Translations under genes and position numbers: made by a program | Assembly (NCBI GenBank): GCA_038087015.1 | Contig: JASBNA010000048.1 | Coordinates: 186,001 to 250,000 of the forward strand | Direction: 5' to 3' | From: Cerrena zonata | Lineage: Eukaryota > Basidiomycota > Agaricomycetes > Polyporales > Cerrenaceae | Length of the DNA: 64,000 nucleotides | In this document: piece by piece, positions 21,432 to 31,893 of the stretch | Layout: the number at the start of each line of letters is the position of its first letter | How positions within the stretch are numbered: the first letter of the stretch is position 1 | Notes under the pieces: generated by a model | Seen by the model: only the letters and a program-made list of their open reading frames with translations | What the model was told of the DNA's origin: nothing | The model's database searches: none

Positions 21432-22551
21432 TTAGAAGCCATAGAGTCGACGGAACTCCCGTCTATTGACCCTGAGAACACCGATGAGATTAGATAAAGG
21501 TAACGAGCAAAAGGAAGTCAAAACTCACCGATTACCGTAAGGAATAGACATGCGGGATTGAAAAGCGAGCAGTGGTATGTCAGACCCTTGCTCGATGAGC
21601 TCTCTCTCCTGATGATGCAGGGCGATCATACGGCGTGACCCATGTACGGCCTCCATCCAGTAAGCAGAGTCCCGAGCATCAGGTGCTTCCTTGAAGTAGA
21701 GCCGAATGTCTCGAAGCTCTGAGTCGATTCGCCCGGAAAGTTCCTTCATATATTTACTAACCCAGGCGTTTGGGTCACTTCGATAGGCGTACTCATCGGA
21801 CAGGGCGACTTTGCATCTCTGGAGGTATTGAAGTTCCTTATCTTCGCGAGACTTCATGCCCGTTGAGCGGTGAGGGTCAATAGCACCATCTCGGCAGCAT
21901 ATAGTATTATCGAAGATACTGGACCCGGCGAATGAGACGATTAAGAATATACAAAATGTAAAAATAATGACTTACGGCCGGGTCCCTTCCACTTCCTGCA
22001 ATTTGTTTTCTCGCAGCGCGGCCAAGTCTGCCTTGCTCAGCTTGCGGCGTGTTGCACGTCGGACTCTGTTGTATTGTAGTTGATACTCGCGGCGTGCGAC
22101 CACATTTCTGCAAGTGCGTGAGTGTTGTGTTAGTTAGTTAGTCTTTTTTGTACTTTAGTAAGAAGGCGTACCTTGCATAATATGTATCTTCGTTATTTTC
22201 AGAGCGCGAGCTGCGTTTGCACTTGCCGTTGCTTTTCAAGGCTAAAAAAACAAGAAGTTAGAGAAAATAGTATATATATAACATCTGTGACATACCTGGC
22301 ATTATAAGTGTTGATGTAGCACCAGAAAAAGACACACTACGATCCGAAGAACTTTTGGAAAGAAAGCAGTTCAAACTCCGCGAATTTGGCGCTCGGAGGT
22401 GAGTAGCATAGTGCAATTGTCGGGACCGTATAGTATGCTCGCCAAAGGATTGCGATGTGCATGCGAACAATATCTGGCGTGATAAATGTACAAGTAAATG
22501 TACAGAGCTCTTAGGTAAGAGAGTCGAGGTCCAATCATAAGTACTCACCAT
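21432..22551 (-). CDS. Conserved-type KDZ-associated accessory protein, five exons
   Basis: Exons are 22551-22296, 22241-22172, 22107-21976, 21918-21529 and 21471-21432, with introns of 54, 64, 57 and 57 nt. The sum is 888 nt, an intact 295-aa frame. The middle is basic (REYQLQYNRVRRATRRK, SKADLAALRE). Exon 4 has IFDNTIC, DPHRSTGM, ELQYLQRCKVAL, AYWMEAVHGSRRMIALHH and LAFQSRMSIPYGN. I recall this pattern from hypothetical proteins accompanying fungal transposons, but I know no assigned function. The 5' end is uncertain: the ATG at 22551 is followed at once by GTGAGT, so exon 1 may really be an upstream exon plus an intron. It lies in one leftward series with its neighbours. Confidence 0.68.
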
Positions 22552-23385
22552 GTATTGTAAGCGCCCATGCGAAGTCAAGAGTTCAAAACATATATATGTT
22601 GGAGTCTCTTCAACAGTACTTATTCATACTTCATGGAAGGGTCAGGGTAATATGAGAAAGGTTCGAACTACAGCCGCAACGTATTCTATGGCTGTAGTAC
22701 ACGAAACGAGTGGCTGTACTCACCTCACCATACAAGTACTCGATAGTGGAAGCGACGGAAACCACTTGGAGACGCGGATTGTATCTGCTACAACACATTC
22801 CATGGTATCGGCAAGTATGTGCGAGTATCCCCAGCCGTGCCCAAAGTACCGTCACAAGTCGGGAGCGAGTTAGTGAGGTTTAAGATAGATGCCGGAATCG
22901 AGACTGTGCTCCGAAGTGCAAGGCGTTGATGGTCGAAAACATTATGCCAGTTTCATAGAGCGGGCTGTAGCCAAGCAGAGCCGACGTGATGTCTTTCAGG
23001 ACATTCCAGGACATTGCCCACAGTCTAGGATGACCGGTGTACGACGTGGCAATCACGCGGTAATATCTGGTGTGCAGTTTGGCAGCAAAATGGCGTTTAT
23101 AAGGAGTTTGAAGGTTCCATCTATGTACGTATATGAGATTTCAATGACATCCTTTCGATTTTTCAACCTCTTGGGGGAAAAATTACTCCTCGCTGTCTTA
23201 AACAGCTAGTAATGACAAGTATAACAGAGTCTGGTAGTATATGGTGGGTTTGTGGTCAGCTTATTTGTTTCTTTTGTGTATCTTGACTTGATTCCGCCTA
23301 AAACCAACTCATAATGGGGACATTCACACATTGCCAGGCAATTAGGGACACAGAAGTTTATTCAATCAATACAGAGGTCTGCTAA
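22552..23385. other. Spacer, possible upstream exons
   Basis: No gene is supported. A minus-strand frame at 22855-22720, ending at a GTGAGT donor-like site, might be a 5' exon of the 21432-22551 gene. Confidence 0.35.
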
Positions 23386-24627
23386 CTACTCAGTGAATAT
23401 ATACATCTCCCTGTACTTGAATGTAGTGCCATTAGGGATGTGAATAAGGTCCCAGAACATGGCGGCTTCCACAAGGGACATGCCATAGCCACCCATCACA
23501 TTCAGAAACTGCCCATTATGAGAGGGAGACAAGAGGCAGGCATCGATAAACATTGTGTGAAGACGACGGATGGTGTTAGGCGTGAAACCGAGTCCGTCCA
23601 CTACAATATCCACCACTGCGCCCAGAGAAGGGACAAGAACCATGGTCGTGGGAGCAGCCCGCGTGTAGTTGTGAATACGCTCCCCCTTGATGCTCCTGGT
23701 ACGGTAGAGTACAGTATCTACCGGCAACTTCTCATGAGTACAAGAACAAGATGATGAAGGGAAGTACATACCGTCTGCTATATCTGCATTCTGGAGGATA
23801 TTCGACACCCATGTAGGGATGCTCGATACCTTGTGCTCTGAGTGAGAGGAACTCACGGGAGCAGGGGCCTCATCATCCGAGCTGTCACCGACAACCACGA
23901 CATGTGGCATGGATGTAGACGTAGACGCCATCGGAGGGGATGCTTCTATCGTACGAGATGTTGTTTGCATGGGAAGGCTCTGATGGCGACTTCCAGCCAA
24001 CACGATGTGTTCCGGCGGTGGGGGTCGGACGAACTCGACTGCATAACTGAGGTTTGCAGGAGTCCTAGGGGAAAGCCAGAGGTAGAGTATAGCATCAACG
24101 AACGTCTTGGCTCGTTGAACCCGCATATCGGGAAAGCACAGGGTGTATCGGTGTACATCAGCCCTACCGGCATGATTAAGAACCTCCGAGCTGCGTACGT
24201 AAAATCCGACTCACCAAGAAAAGAATATCATCGGCCGGCGATAGAACCCAAGTAAGGCAGCGTGGAAAACTGCTGTCTGATCCTTGGTGAAGAGGTGGCA
24301 AACAACAACGTTCGTAATGAACACTGCAGCAACCTTCTTTTCTGCCTCCTTCTCCACGATCTCAACCAGCCCTTGAAGCTGCCATACCTTCTCCGCTTCT
24401 GCAAGAGAGCGGCAATAGATGGAGATGGGGAAACAAGGGCCGGCAGGGTTCATTAGTGGAGACATGCCTTGCCTTGTTGTACGGTAAGCATGGCTATTAC
24501 TACCTTAAAAAATGTGTACTCACTCGTTTGCTACCAGATGGATTCCTGCCTCTGATCCTCCAAGAACGACAAGATGTACGTCCTCGAAGGGGGTCGGTTC
24601 AGTTGTCAGTTTGGGGTAGGCAGGCAT
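23386..24627 (-). CDS. KDZ-associated protein with viroplasmin/RNase H1-like N-terminal domain, three exons
   Basis: Exons are 24627-24524, 24472-24215 and 24163-23386, with introns of 51 and 51 nt. The sum is 1140 nt, an intact 379-aa frame from the ATG at 24627. Residues ~20-65 (VLGGSEAG, SPLMNPAG, then CRSLAEAEKVW) resemble the small N-terminal nucleic-acid-binding domain of RNase H1 and caulimovirus viroplasmin. No RNase H catalytic domain follows. Next come a segment of mixed helices, a Ser/Pro-rich acidic linker with VVVGDSSDDEAP, and a C-terminal region with FVDACLLSP-like and MGGYGMSLVEAAMFW motifs. It starts 162 bp from the transposase ATG, in the opposite direction, so the two may share a promoter. 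Binding of RNA-DNA hybrids is the inferred role. Confidence 0.7.
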
Positions 24628-24789
24628 GATGCACGCTCGAGCCAAGCAAACGCGAGAGGCTATCGATGAAGCCCGTGCTCGCAGTCGTATGGTCTATCAC
24701 TATTGTCGATCGCGCCTTCGATCACCGATCATATGCCACTAAGGTCAGTGTTCTAAGTAGTATACTCTCGTGCCGTCCAGTATTTAATC
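24628..24789. promoter_or_regulatory. Bidirectional promoter region of KDZ transposase and companion gene
   Basis: Only 162 bp separate two divergent ATGs. No canonical TATA box is seen on the + strand; ATTTAATC lies about 10 bp before the transposase ATG. Confidence 0.4.
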
Positions 24790-27700
24790 ATGCCAAAGGT
24801 CAGGGATAGATTGCCCCGCGGAGGGGTAAGCCAAAGGGTTCGTCAGACTACCTTTGTACATCCTTCACAACAAAGTGGCCCAACTGTAAGCACTTCGCGC
24901 AAGCGAAATATCAGGAACGAGAAAATCACGTTGGACCTTGGACCTTGGGCGCGCGAGGAAGAAATCCGGAAGTCCAATGTAATGATGAGGGAAACCCTAC
25001 AGAGTAGGTTGTTCAAATCATAGTCACTTTTTTGTTTATTCATAATGTGTCTAGACATGGACCGCTCAACTCGACAACTCGTCCAAGATATTCAAGAGCA
25101 ATCGGGGGTAGTCACAATGGATGAACAGTACGCGATCGATGACTACGATTCGACGTTCCCCAATCCCTATGAAGACGATGACGCTTGGTTTGATAGTGAG
25201 GAGACAAACCTGCTGGCAGAAACAAATATCATTGCCGCCGTGCATGACTTACGCCGGTATTTGTAAGTTCCTATTTTCTTTATTATTTAAACCTATTAAT
25301 TGATACTGCTTTACCTACATATAGATTGAAGGGGCATCGTAGAATTGATAACTGCACTTGGAAGGAGCGTTGAACGCGCGAACTACACGCATGGAACCCG
25401 CTGATTGATGCATTGGCGGAATCCTATATGCAGTGGAAGCACAGTCCTCGACACGAGACCCCCGATCCCAGTACCGACACACGTAACACACAATATCCTT
25501 ACCATGTCTCTGTTGTTGAGATATTCACCATGGAGGAGGATCTAACAATCTTCCAGAGGCCTGACAGTACCTGTGTTGCCATCGATCTGGCTCTTCACGG
25601 ATTCCTGGCGAAGACACCTTCTAAACCACAGGTTGCCGTCGGTTTCCGCACTCTAGCGATATTCCATCAAATCCGTCTTCGTAAGGCATCTCTGAGTGTG
25701 GAAGCCTTTACCAGAGTTATATGCGACTACTACGATGTACGTGTCATATCCTTTTCTTGCCGACATGTACTTATGACTGTATTCTGATTCTTAGATTCCA
25801 TTTCGTCGATACCTTCGTACCGTGCTCTCTGAGACGTACGAAGTGTATATTTGTATTATTAATGCAGTCCAAAAGCGTATTCATGACGTACTGGGTTGGA
25901 ATACACCCAATTGGAGGGTGAAGAATGCCTGTAAGGCATGTTGCTATAATGTACCGTCATTCCCTAAGTTTATTCCTACTCATGCTAATGACCTAAAAGC
26001 TCCAGGATGAGCCAGAAATGACATATAGTCGTTTATGGGCTCACGACGGGAACAACAGTCTAAAGCGGATGTGTCTCGTGCAAGATCGAGTCGCAGCTGA
26101 TACCCGTCTCTTCGGTGAAAGCGATTACTTCCTCCCACGACCGTTTGTAGACAGGTTCGCAAACAAAGTCAAGTCACGGCCGAAGACCCAGCGCCACCAC
26201 GAAATTCGCAGCGCTGGCCAAGACTCCGAAAGCGAAGATGAACCCGAAGAGGAGACTGGTGGAGAGCAAGGAGGCGACCCGACTGATGGTGCGGAAGAGA
26301 CCTCAGCGAGCGGCATCAACCAATGTGTTACGCACTGGAAGGCTGCCACATCCAACGGACAGAAGCAAGCTCGTAAGGCCTACGAGGAGACCGGAATCTA
26401 TGCTGGTGCATGTCGGCATGGAATGATGCTTTGGATCTGCGATATGGTTTGCAGTGGAGAATTGTAAGCTGTTGTTTACATATATAAACCTGTTTTCTTA
26501 CTGATTGAATGTATGTTAGAGCTAAATATCCACTTGCAATGCTCTCGATGGCTTTGGATGTCCTACCATCCCACTCCGCCAGTGGTATGGACATCAACTG
26601 TGGGTTTGAGATAACCGCAGGGAGATCCAGTCTCGCCGAACGAATCAAAATGAAATCCCACAAGTTCGTCGTGAATGCTTTTCATGGCTACGCTCACAAC
26701 TACCAGTGTCAAGTGAAGAACCACCCCACAATTATCCCAGGGGTTGGCATCGAAGACTTTGAGACAATGGAGCGTGTTTTCAGCGCGTTGAACGCCCTCG
26801 CAATCATCACCCGATACGCATCTCCCTACCGACGACAACTCATTATCGATGCTTACTTTCGCCAATGGGACCAAGATAAGTATGAGAACTTGGGGACATT
26901 TATCCTCAACAATTACAAGCAAGCCTTGGAATCCCTTCACCGCGATACCCCCGCCCTCAAATCCGCTATGGAAAAGTTCAACCTCAGTGATGCTGACCTG
27001 GACCGCCTGGAGAAGGAGGAAACCGACTTTCTCTCGCAGCTGGGGAAGGAACCAGAACACAACACCCTCCAGGTCGAGTACGTGGAACTTCTACAAGCCC
27101 TCCAGGCTGCTGCTCACGAGAAAACAAATGCAGAGTCATCTTACTATGGCCACTTGACATTTGTTACCGAAACTCCAGAGTCTATACAAGGGAGTTATTC
27201 CCAACTCGCATCGGCAACCAATCAGAAGGAGAAGCGGCGCCACCTGGCTCGCGAACGTCATAATACAGCACAATATGATGTTGTTCAGATGGAGCTTCGA
27301 TTAGGTCTCGAACGTCGATGGGAACCAACGGATCCCGAGTACCATGACACCATGAAGTATGTAAGGGACCGTAAGTATCATCGCGCCCTGGATAAGGTCC
27401 ACCAACTGGTAGTTCAACGCTTGTTCGAGCTCTCCCGGATGAATATATCTGGTCTCGGTATGTCGGACATCTTCGCTTTTAATAATAGCTCATATTTTTA
27501 TTTTTAGGATACAAACTACGTACTCAGATGGCAAAGTCCCTCCAGACACGAAGCAAGACGATTAGAGCGGCCATTGTTGTATATAACAAGGCGGCTTCAG
27601 ACTTGGTACCTCCCCGTCCCCCTCTCAATTGGTCCGATGTCTCGCACTATGGACTCATTGAGCAATACACCATGCTCAGGGCTACGAACACAGATGTCGG

Positions 27701-29604
27701 TAGCCAACGATGGTCACAACCAGTCTATCGCGAGATCATTAAGTGCCGACACCGTATTGCTCGTGCCAAGGAAGAGCTTATTCGTTGTAATGTCGAGACC
27801 CGGCGACTTCACACCTCTATTTACGATGACACCGTTCACTTCAGGACTTTACTTGGAAAACTGAAGGAGGAGAAGAGCACTATGTACGAGCCAACGAAGG
27901 CGTTTGTGAGGCGCCGTACCCGTATCGACCAAGCCCTCTTAAAACGCGTTGTCATGCGTGAAAGTTGTTTCACACTATTTTTCACACATTTGACATTGAA
28001 TCAAAGAGCATACAAGGAATTACCCTAGAGACTGATAGTGCTACAGTAACTGCATACAACAGGAGCTTAGTATTACCCACCTGTCTCTCTCAATGCTCAA
28101 AACACCTACCCTTCACAAGGATCTTTAAAGTTCTTATAGCTGTAACTAACTCCAATGAAACCGTGGGAAAACTAATATGCTTATTCATGACCTTTAGTAA
28201 TCACGCGAGAAGGAACATGCCTAAATGAGTATTAGCACTTCCCATTTCAAATACCATGGGAGAATGTTACAACTGAGGCTTTAATGCTATTGGCTACTAC
28301 CATCGTAGCTTACAAACCAACTATTGAGGCTTTAATGCTATTGGCTAATGCAAGTGCAGCTTATCAAGCATCTTGGATTCAGCTTACCAAGCACCACAAC
28401 TCAGCTTATAAAGCACACTTTCTGGCTTATGAAGCACATTCCCTGCTTACTCAACACTGATTTACAAGCAAATCAGCTTACGAATACTCACCCCTCAAGA
28501 CATCCTATTGGTCAGTTGGAAGGAAGGGATTGGTAATCTGGAAGAAGGCGTGGGAACACGAGATGTGATTGGTTGAGAAGAGAGTTGCACAGCCACAGCC
28601 AAAACAGCATAAAAGGAGCTCAGTTTCTGAAGTAACAGACAGACATTCCCAGTAGGAGTCTCACCCCAGGAGACATTCTCACCCTACGAGACAGTCTCAC
28701 TCTGCAAGGTCTTCCGGTAGAAGTCCCACCAGAGAGTGCAGTCCAGTTCAGTCAGTGTTGTGCTGTTCTTCCTTGACGTACGTGGTCTACAGTGACCCAA
28801 GGATCCAGTTCTACATTCAGTTACACTTCAGTTCTTAGCTTCTTTCTACTGTTAGCACCAGGCTCAATAGTAGATAGTAGTTACTCTAGCTTTACTCAGA
28901 ATACGATCATCTTTACTTTTAAAACTTACTTGCGAGAGAACATTCAGTCTTACGTTGTTGAGTTCTAACCTTTGAGCACTCCTCTTAGTTGTTAGTCTTT
29001 TCACCGTTGTCCTTCACATTGACTAGGCATCTTTGTGCAGAACTAAAAACACGGTATAGTTAGTCAGTCATACGGTTACACTTACAGTTTAGTCTTTTCT
29101 AGGTTATTTCATTGGCTTGGATAAGATCAGGTTCTTACCTCAGTTCTAGGTAACAGCAGCTACGGTTATTCTCTCTGACCAGTTTGTCATACGACTTTTG
29201 ACCAGTCAGTTATATTCGTCCCACCTGAACAACAGGGGATATCTGGTAAAACGACCTACCCGAGACTCTCTTGGAAACTGCCATTTACTTGCATACTGTT
29301 GTGTAGTCTTTTGATTGCATATACAGAGTTATTTAGTGAATCACCAGTTTCAATCGACAGCGTCCGACAAGTTATCGGTCTAGTCGGGTTCACAGGTGAA
29401 TCAACACGCGGTATTCGTATTGGGGACGGAAACATGCCCCTCGCTGATGACGATGCGGGTACTAATGACGAAGGTGAACCAGGTGACCGAGGTCTGACGG
29501 CTCTGCATAATGAAGATGACAACGGGGACAACTTCGAGGACGACGACAAGCTTCACAATGAGATAGATGGTCTTGAAAGATTTATGGACAATGTACGTGA
29601 TTAG
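24790..29604 (+). pseudogene. KDZ transposase, disrupted
   Basis: Exons are 24790-25003, 25055-25262, 25325-25736, 25795-25950, 26000-26463, 26520-27457 and 27508 to about 27965. The introns are 51, 62, 58, 49, 56 and 50 nt. The 3' coding end is at about 29326-29604, beyond an inserted LTR. KDZ hallmarks are the cysteine cluster region with NACKACCYN, the HDGNNSLKR block holding the first catalytic Asp, ACRHGMMLWICDMV, GMDINCGF, NAFHGYAHNYQCQ, FETMERVFSALN and NLGTFILNNYKQAL. The end piece has VRQVIGLVGFTGES.RG and an acidic tail. Lesion 1: TGA at 25371-25373 in exon 3, in an otherwise open frame. Lesion 2: LTR insertion. This copy cannot make a full transposase. The assignment to KDZ is firm. 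Confidence 0.88.
27966..29325 (+). mobile_element. Solo LTR (gypsy type) inserted in the KDZ transposase
   Basis: The insert separates transposase codons (about ALLKRVVMRE) from its C-terminal part. Its 3' half resembles the LTR of the element at 1-16548 in order and sequence: GATTGG then GAGAAG/A, AGCATAAAAGGAGCTC against AGCATAAATAGAGCCC, and AACAACAGGGGATATCTGG against AACAACAGGGAATATTCGG. It is therefore a related LTR family. A 24-bp block (tgaggctttaatgctattggcta) occurs twice at about 28275 and 28324. The ends are approximate: TG at 27966 and CA at 29325 fit the frame break, but TGTTACAA at 28265 is another possible start. No target duplication was identified and no internal genes remain. 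Confidence 0.65.
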
Positions 29605-29773
29605 CGGCGTAGTCAATTTGTTTTTGTAATTTGTTTGCTACTATTACTATATGCATAGAATAATACTCGAACCGTGGATTGACCGTGAGAAGTTTAGTTT
29701 ATGTATATTACTATTTGTCGAGAATACTCTAAACTACAGCAACATGAGGTATATAGAAGTATATATATCAATG
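29605..29773. other. Spacer between transposase stop and right TIR
   Basis: This short AT-rich stretch should contain the transposase 3' end. No gene is seen. Confidence 0.5.
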
Positions 29774-31178
29774 ATATAAGTAAGCCGCTTTTGAACGCAT
29801 ATAATATCGCGCGAAACGGTTGAGTTACGAGGGAGTTATGCGATGTGGAAGGGTAGGGCGGCGGGGAAGTCGAAGCGCCGGCGAGCAAGCACCAATGAGT
29901 GATGGGGCGGGCGGGGAATAGGGTGCGGACGCGTGGAACGGGCGGGGAATAGGGTGCGGACGCGTGGAACGGGCGGGAGCATGGCGGAATAACTCACACA
30001 TGTGGACGTTGATGGGCCGGCAGTCTGGACTCCCGATCATATCTCATATGTTTGATGGCTATGTTTTGTCTCAACCGGATCACTTCTGGCTTGCCCAAAA
30101 CAGCTCCAGAGGACGTTACTATAGAAGGCAAGGGATTCGAAAATACACAAGATATTGCGACTATGCGTGCAGAGGGCTTTTGGGGCCTAATAAGCTAGTT
30201 TGATGGCATGATCGATAAGGCTTGTAAGATAAGGGATGTGTGAGGTCCAGGTGCCACAGCCATCCACTCCAGGGCCACCTACCCAATTTAGAAAGTATAC
30301 ATGTGGCTGTGGAACCAGATTTGTAAGCAGAAAGAGGTGAGCCTGCCAATTCACATTGAGTATAGGCTCAATATGATAAGTGATGAATAGAAATATATTA
30401 TATTCAGAGGCTATGGTCATTGGTTATAATAAGTATGAATTAGATATAATAAATGATGAAAAGAAATATACAAGTTATATATACTAAGACCATTTATTAT
30501 ATTGAGTGTAGGCCAATATAATGAGTGGTGGAGAGAAATATATAGCTTACACATACTAAGACCAATGGTTATATTGAGGGTGGGAAGAACATAATGAGTG
30601 ATGAACAGAGATATATTATTTGTACACCCTAGGACCATTGATTATATGAGTATAAGGCAAATATAATGAGTGGTGGGGAAAAAGATATTATTTATGCAAG
30701 CTGAGACCATTCATTATATTGAGTATAGACTGAATATAATGAGTGGTGGAGAGAAATATACAGCTTACATATACTAAGACCAATGGTTATATTGAGGGTA
30801 GATGAATCATAATGAATGATTGAAACAATATATAACTTATACACACTCTAAGACCATTGATTATGTTGAGTGTAAACTGAAGATAATAAGCCACCATAAA
30901 GGTATCATAATATATATATCACAAGATCATACATTATACATAGTATATTTAGACATAATGTCTGGTCTTATTGTCTACATAATGTATCAATCTATTGGCC
31001 ATACATTATATTGCAAGATTTAGATTCATAATATATGGTCTATAGATATGTATATCAGTGATCAGTGATTATGAATCTTATATATATCTGTGACCTATAT
31101 GTTATCTATCATGACTCATGATTATCCATACGAACCTTTGCCAATACTATGGCAATATTATACATAATCCTGTCAGCT
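29774..31178 (-). repeat. Right terminal inverted repeat of KDZ element
   Basis: Reverse complement of 17108-18483 with few substitutions. It is longer because of a 31-bp tandem duplication (29911-29941 and 29942-29972, gcggggaataggg...) that the left TIR has once. ACTAGT follows at 31179-31184. Confidence 0.92.
30253..30352 (-). repeat. 100-bp shared block, copy in right KDZ TIR
   Basis: Reverse complement of 17934-18033; see that entry for the other copies. Confidence 0.9.
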
Positions 31179-31184
31179 ACTAGT

Positions 31185-31663
31185 GGGTATCTTGTGGCGG
31201 TTAGCGTTGAAATCCAAGGTGGATTTCGACCAAGTGAACTCCGTGACGGGGATTAACTACGTCGGAGGCCTGAGGATGGCTTACCTTGGAAGATCCTTAA
31301 TGGTGTATGATGAATTACCTTTCGACATCGCTGAGACAGTGGTCGGGGTATACAAAGTGTTCACTGGTAAGTAGCACTTGGTCGCGAATCCTCAGCCTTG
31401 TCTACATCGTTGATGGTTGGTTTAGGGAAAGGCGAGCAGACTGCAGATGTTTCATGGTGGCCGAAGCAGAGCACATGGAATGCCAGCAGTTTCAACTGTG
31501 GGCATTGGACGACACAGTGCGAAGAGTGGTTTCGTCGAAGGTGTGATGCTATCGCGAAAGGAGAGGCAGTGCCTCGAAAAACCAAAGAATGGCACAGTGC
31601 TCTCAAATTGCGTCTGTCGGCAATGAAAGAGTTGAGGCATAGCATGGAACAGGAGCTGTAGTT
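31185..31663 (+). pseudogene. 3' part of an unidentified fungal gene, two exons
   Basis: Coding starts at the KDZ right junction without an ATG. The open frame to 31369 (WRLALKSKVDFDQVN, GGLRMAYLGRSLMVYDELPF) is followed by an intron of about 59 nt with a GTAAGT donor and TTTAG acceptor. The next exon (VSWWPKQSTWN, CGHWTTQCEEWF, PRKTKEWHSALKLR) ends at the stop at 31661. The WWPK...W....W...CE.WF pattern is familiar to me from hypothetical proteins of basidiomycetes, but I know no function. The 5' part is absent, so the gene is broken. It may have been carried as a fragment together with the Helitron piece on the other side of the KDZ insertion. Confidence 0.6.
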
Positions 31664-31893
31664 GCACAGCGGGATAATGGCGGCTTGGGCAGCTTTGTCT
31701 TCAAACCTTGTTTAGTTACCCTTTTTCAAGTAGCGATATAATGTCTTTCGTGATGCAATTGAAACAAAGACAGTATGGTAGTAAGTAATTATTATGGAGG
31801 CCAGTATCGATTGAACAGTCTTGGTACAGCCAAACATGACCACCACACAGTTAACTACGCCTGGGGGTACCTATGTATATCGAAATGTCGAGC

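Larger units (their letters stand above)
17108..31178 (+). mobile_element. KDZ (Kyakuja-Dileera-Zisupton) DNA transposon, 14.1 kb
   Basis: Near-identical inverted repeats of about 1.4 kb (termini AGCTGACAGG/CCTGTCAGCT) enclose a KDZ transposase on the + strand and three leftward genes, and ACTAGT is duplicated outside. KDZ transposons are known from fungi, often with large cargo. The interior carries lesions: a TGA in the transposase, an LTR inserted in its 3' coding part, and a frameshift in the HMG-like gene. The termini are well preserved, so it might still be mobilised in trans; that is inference. Confidence 0.88.

Noticed and set aside
28348..28536. Small ORF inside the nested LTR
   Set aside because: Lies in the U3-like part of an LTR; no coding features.
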